Shown here: piece by piece, positions 1-7,006 of the stretch | Layout: each line of letters starts with the position of its first letter | Position numbering within the stretch: the stretch's first letter is position 1 | DNA from: an uncultured Alphaproteobacteria bacterium | GTDB lineage: Bacteria; Pseudomonadota; Alphaproteobacteria; RF32; CAG-239 | Direction of reading: 5' to 3' | DNA: 41,268 nucleotides | NCBI GenBank assembly: GCA_944391465.1 | Contig: CALXTS010000016.1 | Coordinates: 1 to 41,268 of the forward strand | Notes under the pieces: model-generated | What the model was told of the DNA's origin: nothing | Database searches by the model: none | Seen by the model: the letters and a program-made list of their open reading frames with translations, nothing else | Translations under genes and position numbers: made by a program

Positions 1-39
1 TTTGTTATGTAAAAAACTTTTATAAAAGGAAAAAATATA

Positions 40-657
40 ATGAATAAAACTTTATTATTGGCAGGAGTTGCTGCTTGCTTGTTTGCTGCAAATGCAAACG
101 CTGTTGAACTGAAACAATATGTATCTGGTAAATTGACCTATTCCGATATGTCTAATGACGTTAAATATACGGAAGAAGATGGTGGGGCAAAAGAAAAAGC
201 CGATGACAATGTATTGGGCGGCAGTTTCGCTTATGGTATTAAAGCCGGTGCGGTAAGAACCGAACTTGAATTAAATATTCACGAAGATGCTGAAAAGAAA
301 TATACCGAAGATGGAGATTCTTGGAAAAACTCTTTGGAAAATAACTCCATTATGTTGAATGCTTACTATGATATTGACACAGGAACTAAATTTACTCCTT
401 ATGTCGGTGCTGGTATCGGTATGGCTCGCCTAAAAGGTAAAGTTGCAGATACAGACGAAAGCATCAGCAAAAGCAAAACAAATTTTGCTTGGCAGGTCGG
501 TGCTGGCGTTTCTTATGCTATGACTGACAACCTTTCTTTGGATGCCGGTTATAGATATATGGACTCCGGCGATGTTACTATTAAAGAAGATTGGGGTAAG
601 GTAAAATTTGACTCTACTTCTCATGAGTTCCTGCTTGGTGCAAGATATGCTTTCTAA
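40..657 (+). CDS. Outer-membrane beta-barrel protein (Opa/OmpA-barrel-like porin family)
   Basis: The 205-residue product starts with a clear Sec signal peptide (charged MNK, a hydrophobic run, and a likely cut after ANA near residue 21). The rest alternates polar and hydrophobic residues as in a small beta-barrel, with strand-like segments such as PYVGAGIGMARL and LSLDAGYRYM. It ends in a C-terminal phenylalanine (GARYAF), the usual signal for BAM-dependent outer-membrane assembly. An AAGGA ribosome site about 8 bases upstream supports the ATG at 40. It sits alone on the plus strand and is followed by a hairpin at 701-724. Length and layout fit the generic outer-membrane barrel domain family. 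Its ligand or role cannot be read from sequence. Confidence 0.85.
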   Translation: MNKTLLLAGVAACLFAANANAVELKQYVSGKLTYSDMSNDVKYTEEDGGAKEKADDNVLGGSFAYGIKAGAVRTELELNIHEDAEKKYTEDGDSWKNSLENNSIMLNAYYDIDTGTKFTPYVGAGIGMARLKGKVADTDESISKSKTNFAWQVGAGVSYAMTDNLSLDAGYRYMDSGDVTIKEDWGKVKFDSTSHEFLLGARYAF

Positions 658-700
658 CCTTGTCAGGTAAGTAATAGTTTTTTTCATATAAGAGGTCTCG

Positions 701-724
701 GGCTGTATAAGCAATTATACAGCC
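701..724 (+). terminator. Hairpin terminator after the outer-membrane protein gene
   Basis: A perfect 10-bp stem (GGCTGTATAA with TTATACAGCC) closes a GCAA tetraloop. Only a weak pyrimidine tail (TCTCCTTT) follows. It lies between the plus-strand barrel gene and the convergent small minus-strand gene, so it may serve both. Confidence 0.6.
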
Positions 725-730
725 TCTCCT

Positions 731-916
731 TTAAATCTCTATAACCGTATATTTTCCGCTGTCATATTTTACGATAGCAAAATTATGTTTGTTAATGGCT
801 TGGAATACTACAATCCAAGCCCAATTATTATTAAATACAATTTTACCATCGCTTTGAATGTATGAATATTTTTTATTATAAGTCATTAACTGCTGATATG
901 CTCTGATTATTTCCAT
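731..916 (-). CDS. Small hypothetical protein, 61 aa
   Basis: I do not recognise this protein. I chose the ATG at 916 because AAGGA sits six bases upstream on the minus strand; a TTG two codons earlier would be too close. The product begins MEIIRAYQQL and carries a central aromatic stretch (NNNWAWIVVFQAI) followed by KYDSGKYTVIEI, compatible with a compact beta-rich fold. It has no signal peptide. It converges with the outer-membrane gene and lies downstream of another small minus-strand gene in the accessory-looking left end. Confidence 0.5.
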   Translation of the reverse strand: MEIIRAYQQLMTYNKKYSYIQSDGKIVFNNNWAWIVVFQAINKHNFAIVKYDSGKYTVIEI

Positions 917-986
917 TTTCAATCCTTAATTTTCTTTTGTAAAAATTAAAATTCATCAATTAACGAAAATTGAAAGTAGGGTTAAT

Positions 987-1457
987 TTATAGATATTTAA
1001 GCAATTTTTTTGTGATTATTTGATTACCTCGGTTAATGAGAATATCTAAATAATTGCTGATGGTATATTTTTCTTCATAAATTGGCTGAATTTGAATCAG
1101 ATTTTGGACAAGGCGGTGCAATATGTTAATTGGTGGTTGTCTTCTTTCGCAAATCAACATACCCAAATAATCTTGGCTTTTACTCAAAAATTGCTGGCTG
1201 AATTGCCTTTGGCTTTTTACTATCCCTAATTTTTGAAGATATTGACAGCATTCTCTAATAAATTCGGCATCTTCTTGTTCTAAATTATAGCGTTTTGTTC
1301 TTTCTTTTCTTAATTCGTTATTGTTTTTGGCTTTTTTATCTTGTAATGCCTTTTTTTCGTTCGCTGGTGAGGTGTATTTTAATTTGCTGTTGATTGACTC
1401 ATTATCCTTCATTATGGCTTCTATGCGGTCATTTATGGCGGTTTTCTCTAAATTCAT
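987..1457 (-). CDS. Hypothetical protein, 156 aa, charged helical N-terminus and a putative helix-turn-helix-like C-terminal half
   Basis: The start is well supported by AAGGAG seven bases before the ATG. Residues 1-65 are highly charged (many K, E, N) and likely helical or coiled. Residues 70-130 contain LGIVKSQRQFSQQFL followed by YLGMLICERRQPPINIL. This resembles the pattern of the small DUF6626-type proteins of phage and plasmid origin, in which a QREFS-like segment precedes a conserved RQP. That match is from memory and needs a profile search. Upstream on the minus strand are two stable hairpins (1486-1536). The neighbourhood looks mobile rather than housekeeping. Function unknown; a DNA-binding role is only a guess. 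Confidence 0.6.
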   Translation of the reverse strand: MNLEKTAINDRIEAIMKDNESINSKLKYTSPANEKKALQDKKAKNNNELRKERTKRYNLEQEDAEFIRECCQYLQKLGIVKSQRQFSQQFLSKSQDYLGMLICERRQPPINILHRLVQNLIQIQPIYEEKYTISNYLDILINRGNQIITKKLLKYL

Positions 1458-1485
1458 TTATTCTCCTTTTTTATAATTATTTTAA

Positions 1486-1536
1486 TGCCTAAACTCGCTT
1501 TGCTCGTTCAGGCAAAATTTCGCAATCTTTGATTGC
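1486..1536 (-). promoter_or_regulatory. Two tandem hairpins in the leader of the 156-aa gene
   Basis: On the minus strand, GCAATC-AAA-GATTGC (1522-1536) is followed by a second helix that pairs GCCT with AGGC at 1487-1490 and 1510-1513 and contains one mismatch. Both lie between the repeat-rich spacer and the gene start at 1457, so they would be in its 5' untranslated leader. The run of A/T after the first helix on the plus strand also makes it a possible weak terminator for plus-strand transcripts. Confidence 0.4.
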
Positions 1537-1583
1537 TCATTTAATTTTTTTTCTTAATTTATTTTTTTGATAATTTATTTTTC

Positions 1584-2033
1584 ATAGTATATCTGTTAGA
1601 TTTGCTCTTTTTACCCATAAACAGAGGGTAAAAAAGAGTATAGCATATCCGTTGAGTTTGCTTTCTTGTTTTGGTTATATTAAGTATGTTTCCTTAAAAT
1701 CCGCACACCGCCAATGCGAACCTTCCACCTGCTTTTCCGGTTGGCACATTTAAAATCCGAACAAGAACCAAATTTTAAATGCTGGGGTTATCAATGAGCA
1801 CAGATATTGCCCCGACTTCTAACTGACATCATCAGCCGTGCCCTATTTATATTCCGCCAGCCGCCTTCGGAGGGGTTATTTTGCGGTGCTAATACCAATG
1901 GATTAGTCGTCATAGGTTTTCAGTTTGTTCCCTGCGTGAGGGTGCCTGTCAAAAGGCCTGTTTCCCCGTTTTCGTGATACAAAATATAACTTTTGTAATT
2001 GGTATGTATTTGAATAATATCATATACGTTGAG
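1584..2033. repeat. Three imperfect copies of an ATAgCATATnCGTTGAG motif
   Basis: Copies lie at 1584-1606, 1640-1662 and 2017-2033. The first two are 23 bases long and match at 18 positions, all differences being transitions; the third matches the second over 15 of its 17 bases. Between copies one and two, a long hairpin pairs CTCTTTTTACCC (1605-1616) with GGGTAAAAAAGAG (1626-1638). The arrangement recalls iterons or repeated protein-binding sites. No replication gene is nearby, so the role is unknown. The stretch 1458-2344 contains no gene I can support. Confidence 0.4.
1690..2010. other. GC-richer, heavily self-complementary non-coding stretch; candidate structured RNA
   Basis: This stretch stands out from its AT-rich surroundings. 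An 8-bp helix (1892-1899 with 1998-2005) encloses three further hairpins: CCCT/AGGG at 1930-1942, GCCT/AGGC at 1944-1957, and ACAAAA/TTTTGT at 1979-1996. Further left are a perfect 10-bp stem (1747-1756 with 1772-1781) and a GGGG...CCCC stem with an inner CAAT/ATTG helix (1784-1813). An AT-rich hairpin with a T-rich tail follows at 2044-2068 on the plus strand. I could not match it to RNase P, tmRNA, SRP or 6S RNA by eye. Strand and boundaries are uncertain. Confidence 0.4.
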
Positions 2034-2227
2034 ACCAACGCAAAAATAAAATTCATCTAATTTTATTTATTTGTTTTTCATTAAATTTTGTAATTAGGAA
2101 ATTTTATATTGAATTTTTTTAGACTCTAGGGTATTACAGAATCGTGCTACAAAATAGCATATTTAAAAAAATGAAAAATAAAAATATTTGGGTTTTACAA
2201 TGTGTTATAATGGCGTTGGCAAATTAT

Positions 2228-2243
2228 CTCTGCCTCTCCGCCA
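2228..2243 (+). other. Possible tRNA-Ser 3'-end fragment (attachment-site remnant)
   Basis: The sequence CTCTGCCTCTCCGCCA ends like a serine tRNA: a 3' acceptor strand CCTCTCC, discriminator G and encoded CCA. No T-arm or tRNA body precedes it. A terminator follows within a few bases, as after a tRNA gene. This is the expected residue when an element integrates into a tRNA 3' end and the intact gene lies on the other side, here to the left of the window. The match is short and could be chance. Confidence 0.35.
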
Positions 2244-2248
2244 GTTTT

Positions 2249-2274
2249 AAGCTCTGATTTCGGAGCTTTTTTTT
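2249..2274 (+). terminator. Rho-independent terminator, plus strand
   Basis: AAGCTC (2249-2254) pairs with GAGCTT (2263-2268) and runs into eight T residues. No intact plus-strand gene precedes it; it directly follows the tRNA-Ser-like 3' end, which fits a stranded tRNA terminator. A TATAAT at 2206-2211 could alternatively start a very short RNA that ends here. Confidence 0.65.
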
Positions 2275-2294
2275 ATTTTAAAAGCAATCAACAA

Positions 2295-2324
2295 AAAAAA
2301 GAGCCTTTTTAGGGGCTCTTTTTT
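2295..2324 (-). terminator. Terminator after the CoaD/HD fusion gene (works in both directions)
   Basis: AAAAAAGAGCC (2295-2305) pairs with GGCTCTTTTTT (2314-2324). A run of A on the left gives a T tail on the minus strand, about 20 bases past the stop of the minus-strand gene ending at 2345. Confidence 0.75.
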
Positions 2325-2344
2325 ATTATATTTCATAAAAATCT

Positions 2345-3418
2345 TTATGGAAAAAATACATCTAATTCTTTTTTTTCACCTCTCATTAGCAGACGAGCTT
2401 CTTTTGTGGCGATTTCAGGGAAAATCTGATAGTCAATCTTTTCTATCAGTTCATCCAGAATTTTCCGGCGCGCATTGACATATTCCTGATTGCTGTATTG
2501 CTTGTATTCATCTCTGAGGCAATATGCGTAATCCAGATAATTTTCATCGTCAAAGAGAATCGATAAATCCAAGTCATGAATGATTCTTGCATCTCCCGAC
2601 AGATTTGAAGAAACCTCTCCAAGGTGCTTGGTTGCCATAATCAAGTCATTGACCTTTTGCAAGAAATCAGGCATTGCTGCCACAGATGCTTCCTCGGTTT
2701 CCTTTAAATTGTGGTACCAAATGGCTTTTCTTAAACACTGTTCATCTTCTACTTTTCCGCCTTGTCTGATATATATGTTAAGACGGTTCAGCATGTAGGC
2801 AATGTGGCTAAGGTTATGATAACTTCTGCCCTCAAAGTTTTTTACAAAACGTTCCCACCATTGGTTTTTTCCGAATGTTCGATGAAATTCATCTTTCAGA
2901 AAGATTTTCATCAATTCGTTGTGTGTTGGTGGTACAACAAATGATTTTACCAGAATATATTCCCCTCCGGCACATTGCGACTTGATAACCGATGATGATA
3001 CAAATTCATACCAGATATCCGCCGCTATTCGCACTTGTTCAATGTTATAGTTAAACCGAATCTGTAGAAGTCGGTGATTGATATCTCTGATGATATCTTC
3101 TTTATTACAATCTTTGGCATCTCTTGCGCCCCTTACAAGGTGCGTACAGCCATGTTCGATTGCCGCATCAACGGTATAACCATCATAGCTGATGACTTCA
3201 ATATCAAGTTCTTCTTTAAAATAACATTTTTTACAATATTCAAGGGCTTCTTTAGCAATTCTTGTCCGTTCTGCTTTGTTAAACAAGGGCGTTTTGTTTT
3301 TATTATCGCCAATGGCAATGATGCATTTGCCGTATTTTTTAGCGGCTTGTTCTGCTATAGACAAATGTCCGCGATGAATTGGGTCAAAGAACCCTGCGTA
3401 GAATGCTTTAGTTTCCAT
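2345..3418 (-). CDS. CoaD-like nucleotidyltransferase fused to an HD-superfamily-like domain
   Basis: Two parts are visible in 357 residues. Residues 1-165 look like phosphopantetheine adenylyltransferase (CoaD): the N-terminal AFYAGFFDPIHRGHLS carries the HxGH nucleotide motif, LVRGARDAKD resembles the CoaD IVRGLR segment, and SSSVIK matches its SSS-(I/V)-K segment. CoaD alone is about 160 residues. Residues 175-357 resemble the predicted HD-type phosphohydrolases of COG4339 (GRSYHNLSHIAYMLNRL, AIWYHN, HDLDLSIL, and a D/EY spacing). The usual HD doublet reads HN here, so metal-dependent activity of the second half may be altered or lost. Adenylylation of 4'-phosphopantetheine in CoA synthesis is possible for the first half but not certain. 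A substrate-specialised fusion is as likely. The ribosome site is weak (GTGAGAT). Confidence 0.75.
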   Translation of the reverse strand: METKAFYAGFFDPIHRGHLSIAEQAAKKYGKCIIAIGDNKNKTPLFNKAERTRIAKEALEYCKKCYFKEELDIEVISYDGYTVDAAIEHGCTHLVRGARDAKDCNKEDIIRDINHRLLQIRFNYNIEQVRIAADIWYEFVSSSVIKSQCAGGEYILVKSFVVPPTHNELMKIFLKDEFHRTFGKNQWWERFVKNFEGRSYHNLSHIAYMLNRLNIYIRQGGKVEDEQCLRKAIWYHNLKETEEASVAAMPDFLQKVNDLIMATKHLGEVSSNLSGDARIIHDLDLSILFDDENYLDYAYCLRDEYKQYSNQEYVNARRKILDELIEKIDYQIFPEIATKEARLLMRGEKKELDVFFP

Positions 3419-3506
3419 ATCTCACATAAATTTAAAAAGTTAATAATCTGTTTTTGTATGGAAACAAATATCATTAATAGATTTTTTTGTCAATTTTTTT
3501 ATTTTA

Positions 3507-4767
3507 TTAACGAAAACGTCTTAGTGCATCATAAGCAAGCCCCAGTCCTACTGAAGAAAGTTTGTTTTCTTCGGATATGTTTGCTTGTGGAAAGTTTGAA
3601 CAAAGGCAGTTTCTGACATATGGAATTTCTGTCGAGCCTCCGGTCAGGATTATCAGATTAATTTCTTCAGCTTTTATTTGAGCAATTTTAAGGGCTTCAG
3701 CTATTGATTGATTTATTTTTAATGTATTTGGCGCAATGGATTTTTCAAACATCTGTTTTTTGACACTTATTTTCGGAGCATCTTTTAAAAACTTTAAAGT
3801 GGTTTCGTAACTTTCTGAAATACTTAAATTTATTTTTGTTTTTTCCACCATGTTTAATAACAAATGCCCCTTTTCTCCTTCTATGACTTCAACTAATCTT
3901 CCGTATAATTGCGGATTATGAGCATTTGTATATACCTCATTGATTATTCTTTTGTTTTGATAAGTATAGACGCTGTTGATTTTACTCCATTCCGATAAAT
4001 CAAAATATTGCGATGTCGGAACCGGAAGTCTTTTTTCTCCATATGTGGTTTTTAATCCAAGTTCCGGCATAAAAGCACTAATACTTAAATTTTTATCAAA
4101 ATCATTTCCTCCAATTCGAACACCTGAGGAAGCCAAAATATCATCTTTTCTATCATTTTTTGCTTTAAGTTTCGACCCTAGTCGGATGATTGTAAAGTCA
4201 GATGTTCCTCCTCCGATATCTATAACGCAGGCCATACTTTCTTTTTCAAGTTTATCTTCGTGCGCAAATGCCGCAGCTATCGGTTCATATTGAAAAACGA
4301 TTTCTTTAAATCCTACATTTCGGGCTATCTGTTCCAGTTGATTTTGAGCGGCAATATCTCCTTTAGTATCATTATCTCTAAAGTGGACAGGTCTTCCCAT
4401 AACGACGCACTCGGGAGTTTGTTGATATTTTACATTAACTTTATATTTTAAGTTTTTGATATATTGAGCTAAAATGTTTTCAAATTTTGCCGGTTTGCCG
4501 TTAATATGTGTTCCCGCAGACATTAAATCTGTTCCTAAAACACGCTTGAGACTGCGCATAAATATCCCTTCTTTTCCCGATATATAAGCCTCTATTGCTT
4601 TTTCTCCAAATAAGGGAAAATTTTGTCCTGTTTCGTAAAATATTGTGCTGGGGATTGTGTGTTTGCCGTTCTCAACTTCTGCTAAACTCGGAGCTATCTT
4701 CTCAGAACTGACAGCTATCGATGAATTGGATGTACCAAAATCAATTCCACAAAAAAAGCGGTTGCAT
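3507..4767 (-). CDS. yegD: YegD-type Hsp70-family protein, frame broken near the 5' end
   Basis: The product is an Hsp70/actin-fold ATPase of the YegD type: VIDIGGGTSDFTI is the phosphate-2 loop, VVMGRPVHF and FQYEPIAAAF match YegD, and ILTGGSTEIP is the adenosine motif. It has no C-terminal peptide-binding domain, as in YegD. The uninterrupted frame begins only at the ATG at 4559, but the same frame continues upstream for 64 codons with the essential phosphate-1 loop CGIDFGTSNSSIAV. The only ATG with a good ribosome site (AGGAG, ATG at 4767) is in another frame and hits a stop after eight codons. Removing one T from the T7 run at 4751-4757 restores a single protein of about 420 residues. This may be an error, decay or slippage. 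YegD's cellular role is poorly known. Confidence 0.75.
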
Positions 4768-4836
4768 TTCTAATACTCCTGATTTTATGTAAGCAACGCC
4801 TTTTAACATACGCTTTTTTATAAGTCAATTTTTATT

Positions 4837-4944
4837 TTAAATCCCTTCATCTTTATTATGTGAATACCATGATAATAATTGCTGAAACTTTTCATATATA
4901 AAAAACAACAAGATAATTAATGTTATTAATATCATAAATCCCAT
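4837..4944 (-). CDS. 35-residue single-span membrane peptide
   Basis: This small frame reads MGFMILITLIILLFFIYEKF and ends in a short polar tail (HNKDEGI). It has an AGGAG ribosome site five bases before the ATG, better than many larger genes here. The site lies just after the stop of the upstream lipoprotein gene, so the two are probably translated from one message. One hydrophobic segment (about residues 2-17) is predicted to span the inner membrane with the tail in the cytoplasm. I know no family for it. The clean ribosome site and placement argue that it is real. Confidence 0.55.
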   Translation of the reverse strand: MGFMILITLIILLFFIYEKFQQLLSWYSHNKDEGI

Positions 4945-4959
4945 ATTTTCTCCTATACT

Positions 4960-5343
4960 TTAGCTAGGGCTTACGCAGTCATCCCCGTTAAAGCTATAGT
5001 CAACAATGACTCCGTTTTGGATTGTAAATGAGGTTTTGCAATAGTAAAAATTATCCGATGAATCATTTGGAAAACCAAAATTTTGGGTGGATATTGCCGG
5101 ATAATAAACTTCATAACCGGCATAGGGTTCTTTGTTTCCGTCAACCGCTTGGTTCGAATAGCTAATGTATGTAACAACCTTTTCTTCAGGTGTTACATAA
5201 AATTCATTATTCGGAGCTCCCCAAGTTTGTTGTAAAACATATTCCGGTTGCCCTACCCACATTTCTAATGTATCGGAATATGGTCTAGTATGCGCACTGC
5301 ATGCGCTTAATAGTGCGCAGATTATCAGATATCTTTTTTTCAT
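4960..5343 (-). CDS. Small lipoprotein, 127 aa
   Basis: The N-terminus MKKRYLIICALLSAC ends in a good lipobox (LSAC), so the mature protein would be lipidated on Cys15 and held at the periplasmic face of a membrane. The mature part starts SAHTRPYSDTLEMW and contains VGQPEYVLQQTWGAPNNEF, the short pattern seen in small outer-membrane lipoproteins that resemble SmpA/BamE (a helix followed by a GxP turn). It ends with two cysteines (FYYCKTSF and GDDCVSPS) that could form a disulfide. The 35-residue membrane peptide follows directly. Function unknown. Confidence 0.75.
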   Translation of the reverse strand: MKKRYLIICALLSACSAHTRPYSDTLEMWVGQPEYVLQQTWGAPNNEFYVTPEEKVVTYISYSNQAVDGNKEPYAGYEVYYPAISTQNFGFPNDSSDNFYYCKTSFTIQNGVIVDYSFNGDDCVSPS

Positions 5344-5406
5344 CTATTGTTTCCTCCATTTTGCTTAAAATGTAAGAAACAATTATCTGAATACAAGACT
5401 TGAAAT

Positions 5407-6711
5407 TTATATGTTTGTCAGCATCTTTTGCAATTTATTGGCAGATTTGGTGTCTATTTGAACTTCATATTCCATTAAGTCATCATTTATTTTATCTGCT
5501 GAGATAACTTTAGAATTAGCATAAAGCCATGCTATTTTTTGACCATCGGTTATCGGAAGTTTTATTTTTATAGTTTTTTGGTTTGATAATAAAATAGTAT
5601 CTAATTTTTCCAGAAAAGATGAGCACCCTTCTCCGTTTAGCGCTGAAATTGTTATCATCCTCGGGTTAGATGCAATTCTCTTTTGCAAATCTTCTTTTTG
5701 TTGAGGTTCTAAAATATCAATTTTATTTAGCACCTCTATATAGTTTGTTTGCTCTTCTATGTTTTTAAGTCCAAGGCTTTCTAAAACCTTCAAAACATCT
5801 TGTTTTTGTTCTTTATTTTCTTGATTTGATGCGTCTCTGACATGGACAACAATGTCTGCGGATAGGACTTCTTCTAATGTAGCTCGAAAAGCCATGATTA
5901 ATTCGTGTGGTAATTCTGAGATAAAACCTACCGTATCGGATAAAATCACTTCATTTCCTGAAGGTAAGCGTATCTTTCGCATTGCCGGATCAAGTGTTGC
6001 AAAAAGCAAATCTTTTGCAAAGACACCTGCTTTGGTTAATTGGTTGAAGAGAGTTGATTTTCCCGCATTGGTGTAGCCGACTAATGCAACTATCGGGTAT
6101 GGAACTCGCTTGCGGGCAGACCGTTGGATTTGTCTGGTTTGTTTGACTTTTTCAAGCTCTTTTTTTATGCGAATGATTTTATCATCAATTATTCGGCGGT
6201 CTAATTCTATTTGAGTCTCTCCCGGACCACCTAAAAATCCGGCTCCACCGCGTTGCCGCTCTAAGTGTGTCCAACTGCGAACCAAGCGACTGCGTTGATA
6301 GGTTAAGTGTGCTAATTCAACCTGAAGTTTTCCCTCTTTTGTTTGTGCGCGTTCTCCAAATATCTCTAAAATTAACGCTGTTCGATCTATGACTTTAATT
6401 TTTAGTTTTTGTTCTAAGGTACGTTGTTGGATGGGAGTTAAAGATGCGTCAACAATCAATAATCCAACTTCTTTAGAAGTGAATTCGTCTTTTAACCTCT
6501 CTAAAACACCTTGCCCAATGAACGTTGATGGTTTGATATCGCGGATTTTTATAATTTCTGCGTGTTCAACATTGAGGTTAATTGCCAGAGCCAATCCTTT
6601 TGCTTCTTCTAACCGCGACTCTGCCGATGTTCTCAACGGTTGGCTAAAAACATCCGGAAAAATCACAGCGGCGTTTGTTTTTTTATTTTTATTAAACTCT
6701 ATAAACGGCAA
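5407..6711 (-). CDS. hflX: Ribosome-associated GTPase HflX
   Basis: HflX binds ribosomes and splits stalled or stressed 70S particles using GTP. The N-terminal HflX domain occupies about residues 1-195 and includes the glycine-rich GGAGFLGGPGETQIELDRR. The G domain follows with GYTNAGKSTLF (P-loop), DTVGF (G3), NKID (G4) and SALNG (G5). Length (434) is usual for the family. The start is a TTG at 6711: a stop lies two codons upstream in frame and there is no early ATG. The gene follows hfq with nine bases between, the classic hfq-hflX operon, so it probably shares the hfq promoter and uses a weak ribosome site. Confidence 0.95.
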   Translation of the reverse strand: MPFIEFNKNKKTNAAVIFPDVFSQPLRTSAESRLEEAKGLALAINLNVEHAEIIKIRDIKPSTFIGQGVLERLKDEFTSKEVGLLIVDASLTPIQQRTLEQKLKIKVIDRTALILEIFGERAQTKEGKLQVELAHLTYQRSRLVRSWTHLERQRGGAGFLGGPGETQIELDRRIIDDKIIRIKKELEKVKQTRQIQRSARKRVPYPIVALVGYTNAGKSTLFNQLTKAGVFAKDLLFATLDPAMRKIRLPSGNEVILSDTVGFISELPHELIMAFRATLEEVLSADIVVHVRDASNQENKEQKQDVLKVLESLGLKNIEEQTNYIEVLNKIDILEPQQKEDLQKRIASNPRMITISALNGEGCSSFLEKLDTILLSNQKTIKIKLPITDGQKIAWLYANSKVISADKINDDLMEYEVQIDTKSANKLQKMLTNI

Positions 6712-6720
6712 TTCTTATTG

Positions 6721-6942
6721 CTACTCTTTTATTTCGATATCTACGGCTTCTGTCGGCATAATCGTTGAGACGGCATGTTTATATATTAATTGAGTGTGTC
6801 CGTCACGACGAAGCAACAGCGAAAAATCATCAAACCATGTAATAAGGCCTTGTAATTTTACACCGTTTACCAAAAAGACCGTTACTGAAATTTTATTTTC
6901 ACGGATATGTTCTAAAAAATCTTCTTGTACGTTTTGGGTCAT
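6721..6942 (-). CDS. hfq: RNA chaperone Hfq
   Basis: Hfq forms a hexameric Sm ring that pairs small RNAs with mRNAs. The 73 residues show the Sm1 region ([20 protein letters not shown]) and the Sm2 motif YKHAVSTI, which carries the proximal-face residues. The C-terminal tail is short, as in other alphaproteobacteria. AAGGA precedes the ATG. The gene lies 64 bases after trkA in an AT-rich gap that likely holds the hfq-hflX promoter. Presence of Hfq means trans-acting small RNAs are probable in this genome. Confidence 0.97.
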   Translation of the reverse strand: MTQNVQEDFLEHIRENKISVTVFLVNGVKLQGLITWFDDFSLLLRRDGHTQLIYKHAVSTIMPTEAVDIEIKE

Positions 6943-7006
6943 ATTTTTGTTCCTTCTTATTATTTGTTTTATATTCTTTTATATATAATGCACAATTAAT
7001 GAAGAT

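Noticed and set aside
1791..1913. A 40-codon minus-strand frame (starts MTTNPLVLAPQNNPSEGGW) in the structured spacer
   Set aside because: It has no ribosome site, and its sequence follows the hairpins of the spacer; I could not tie it to a known small-protein family, so it is treated as part of the structured stretch.
2206..2211. A perfect TATAAT upstream of the tRNA-like fragment
   Set aside because: There is no -35 element at a proper distance (17 bases upstream is AT-rich without TTGACA-like bases), so a promoter is not supported.
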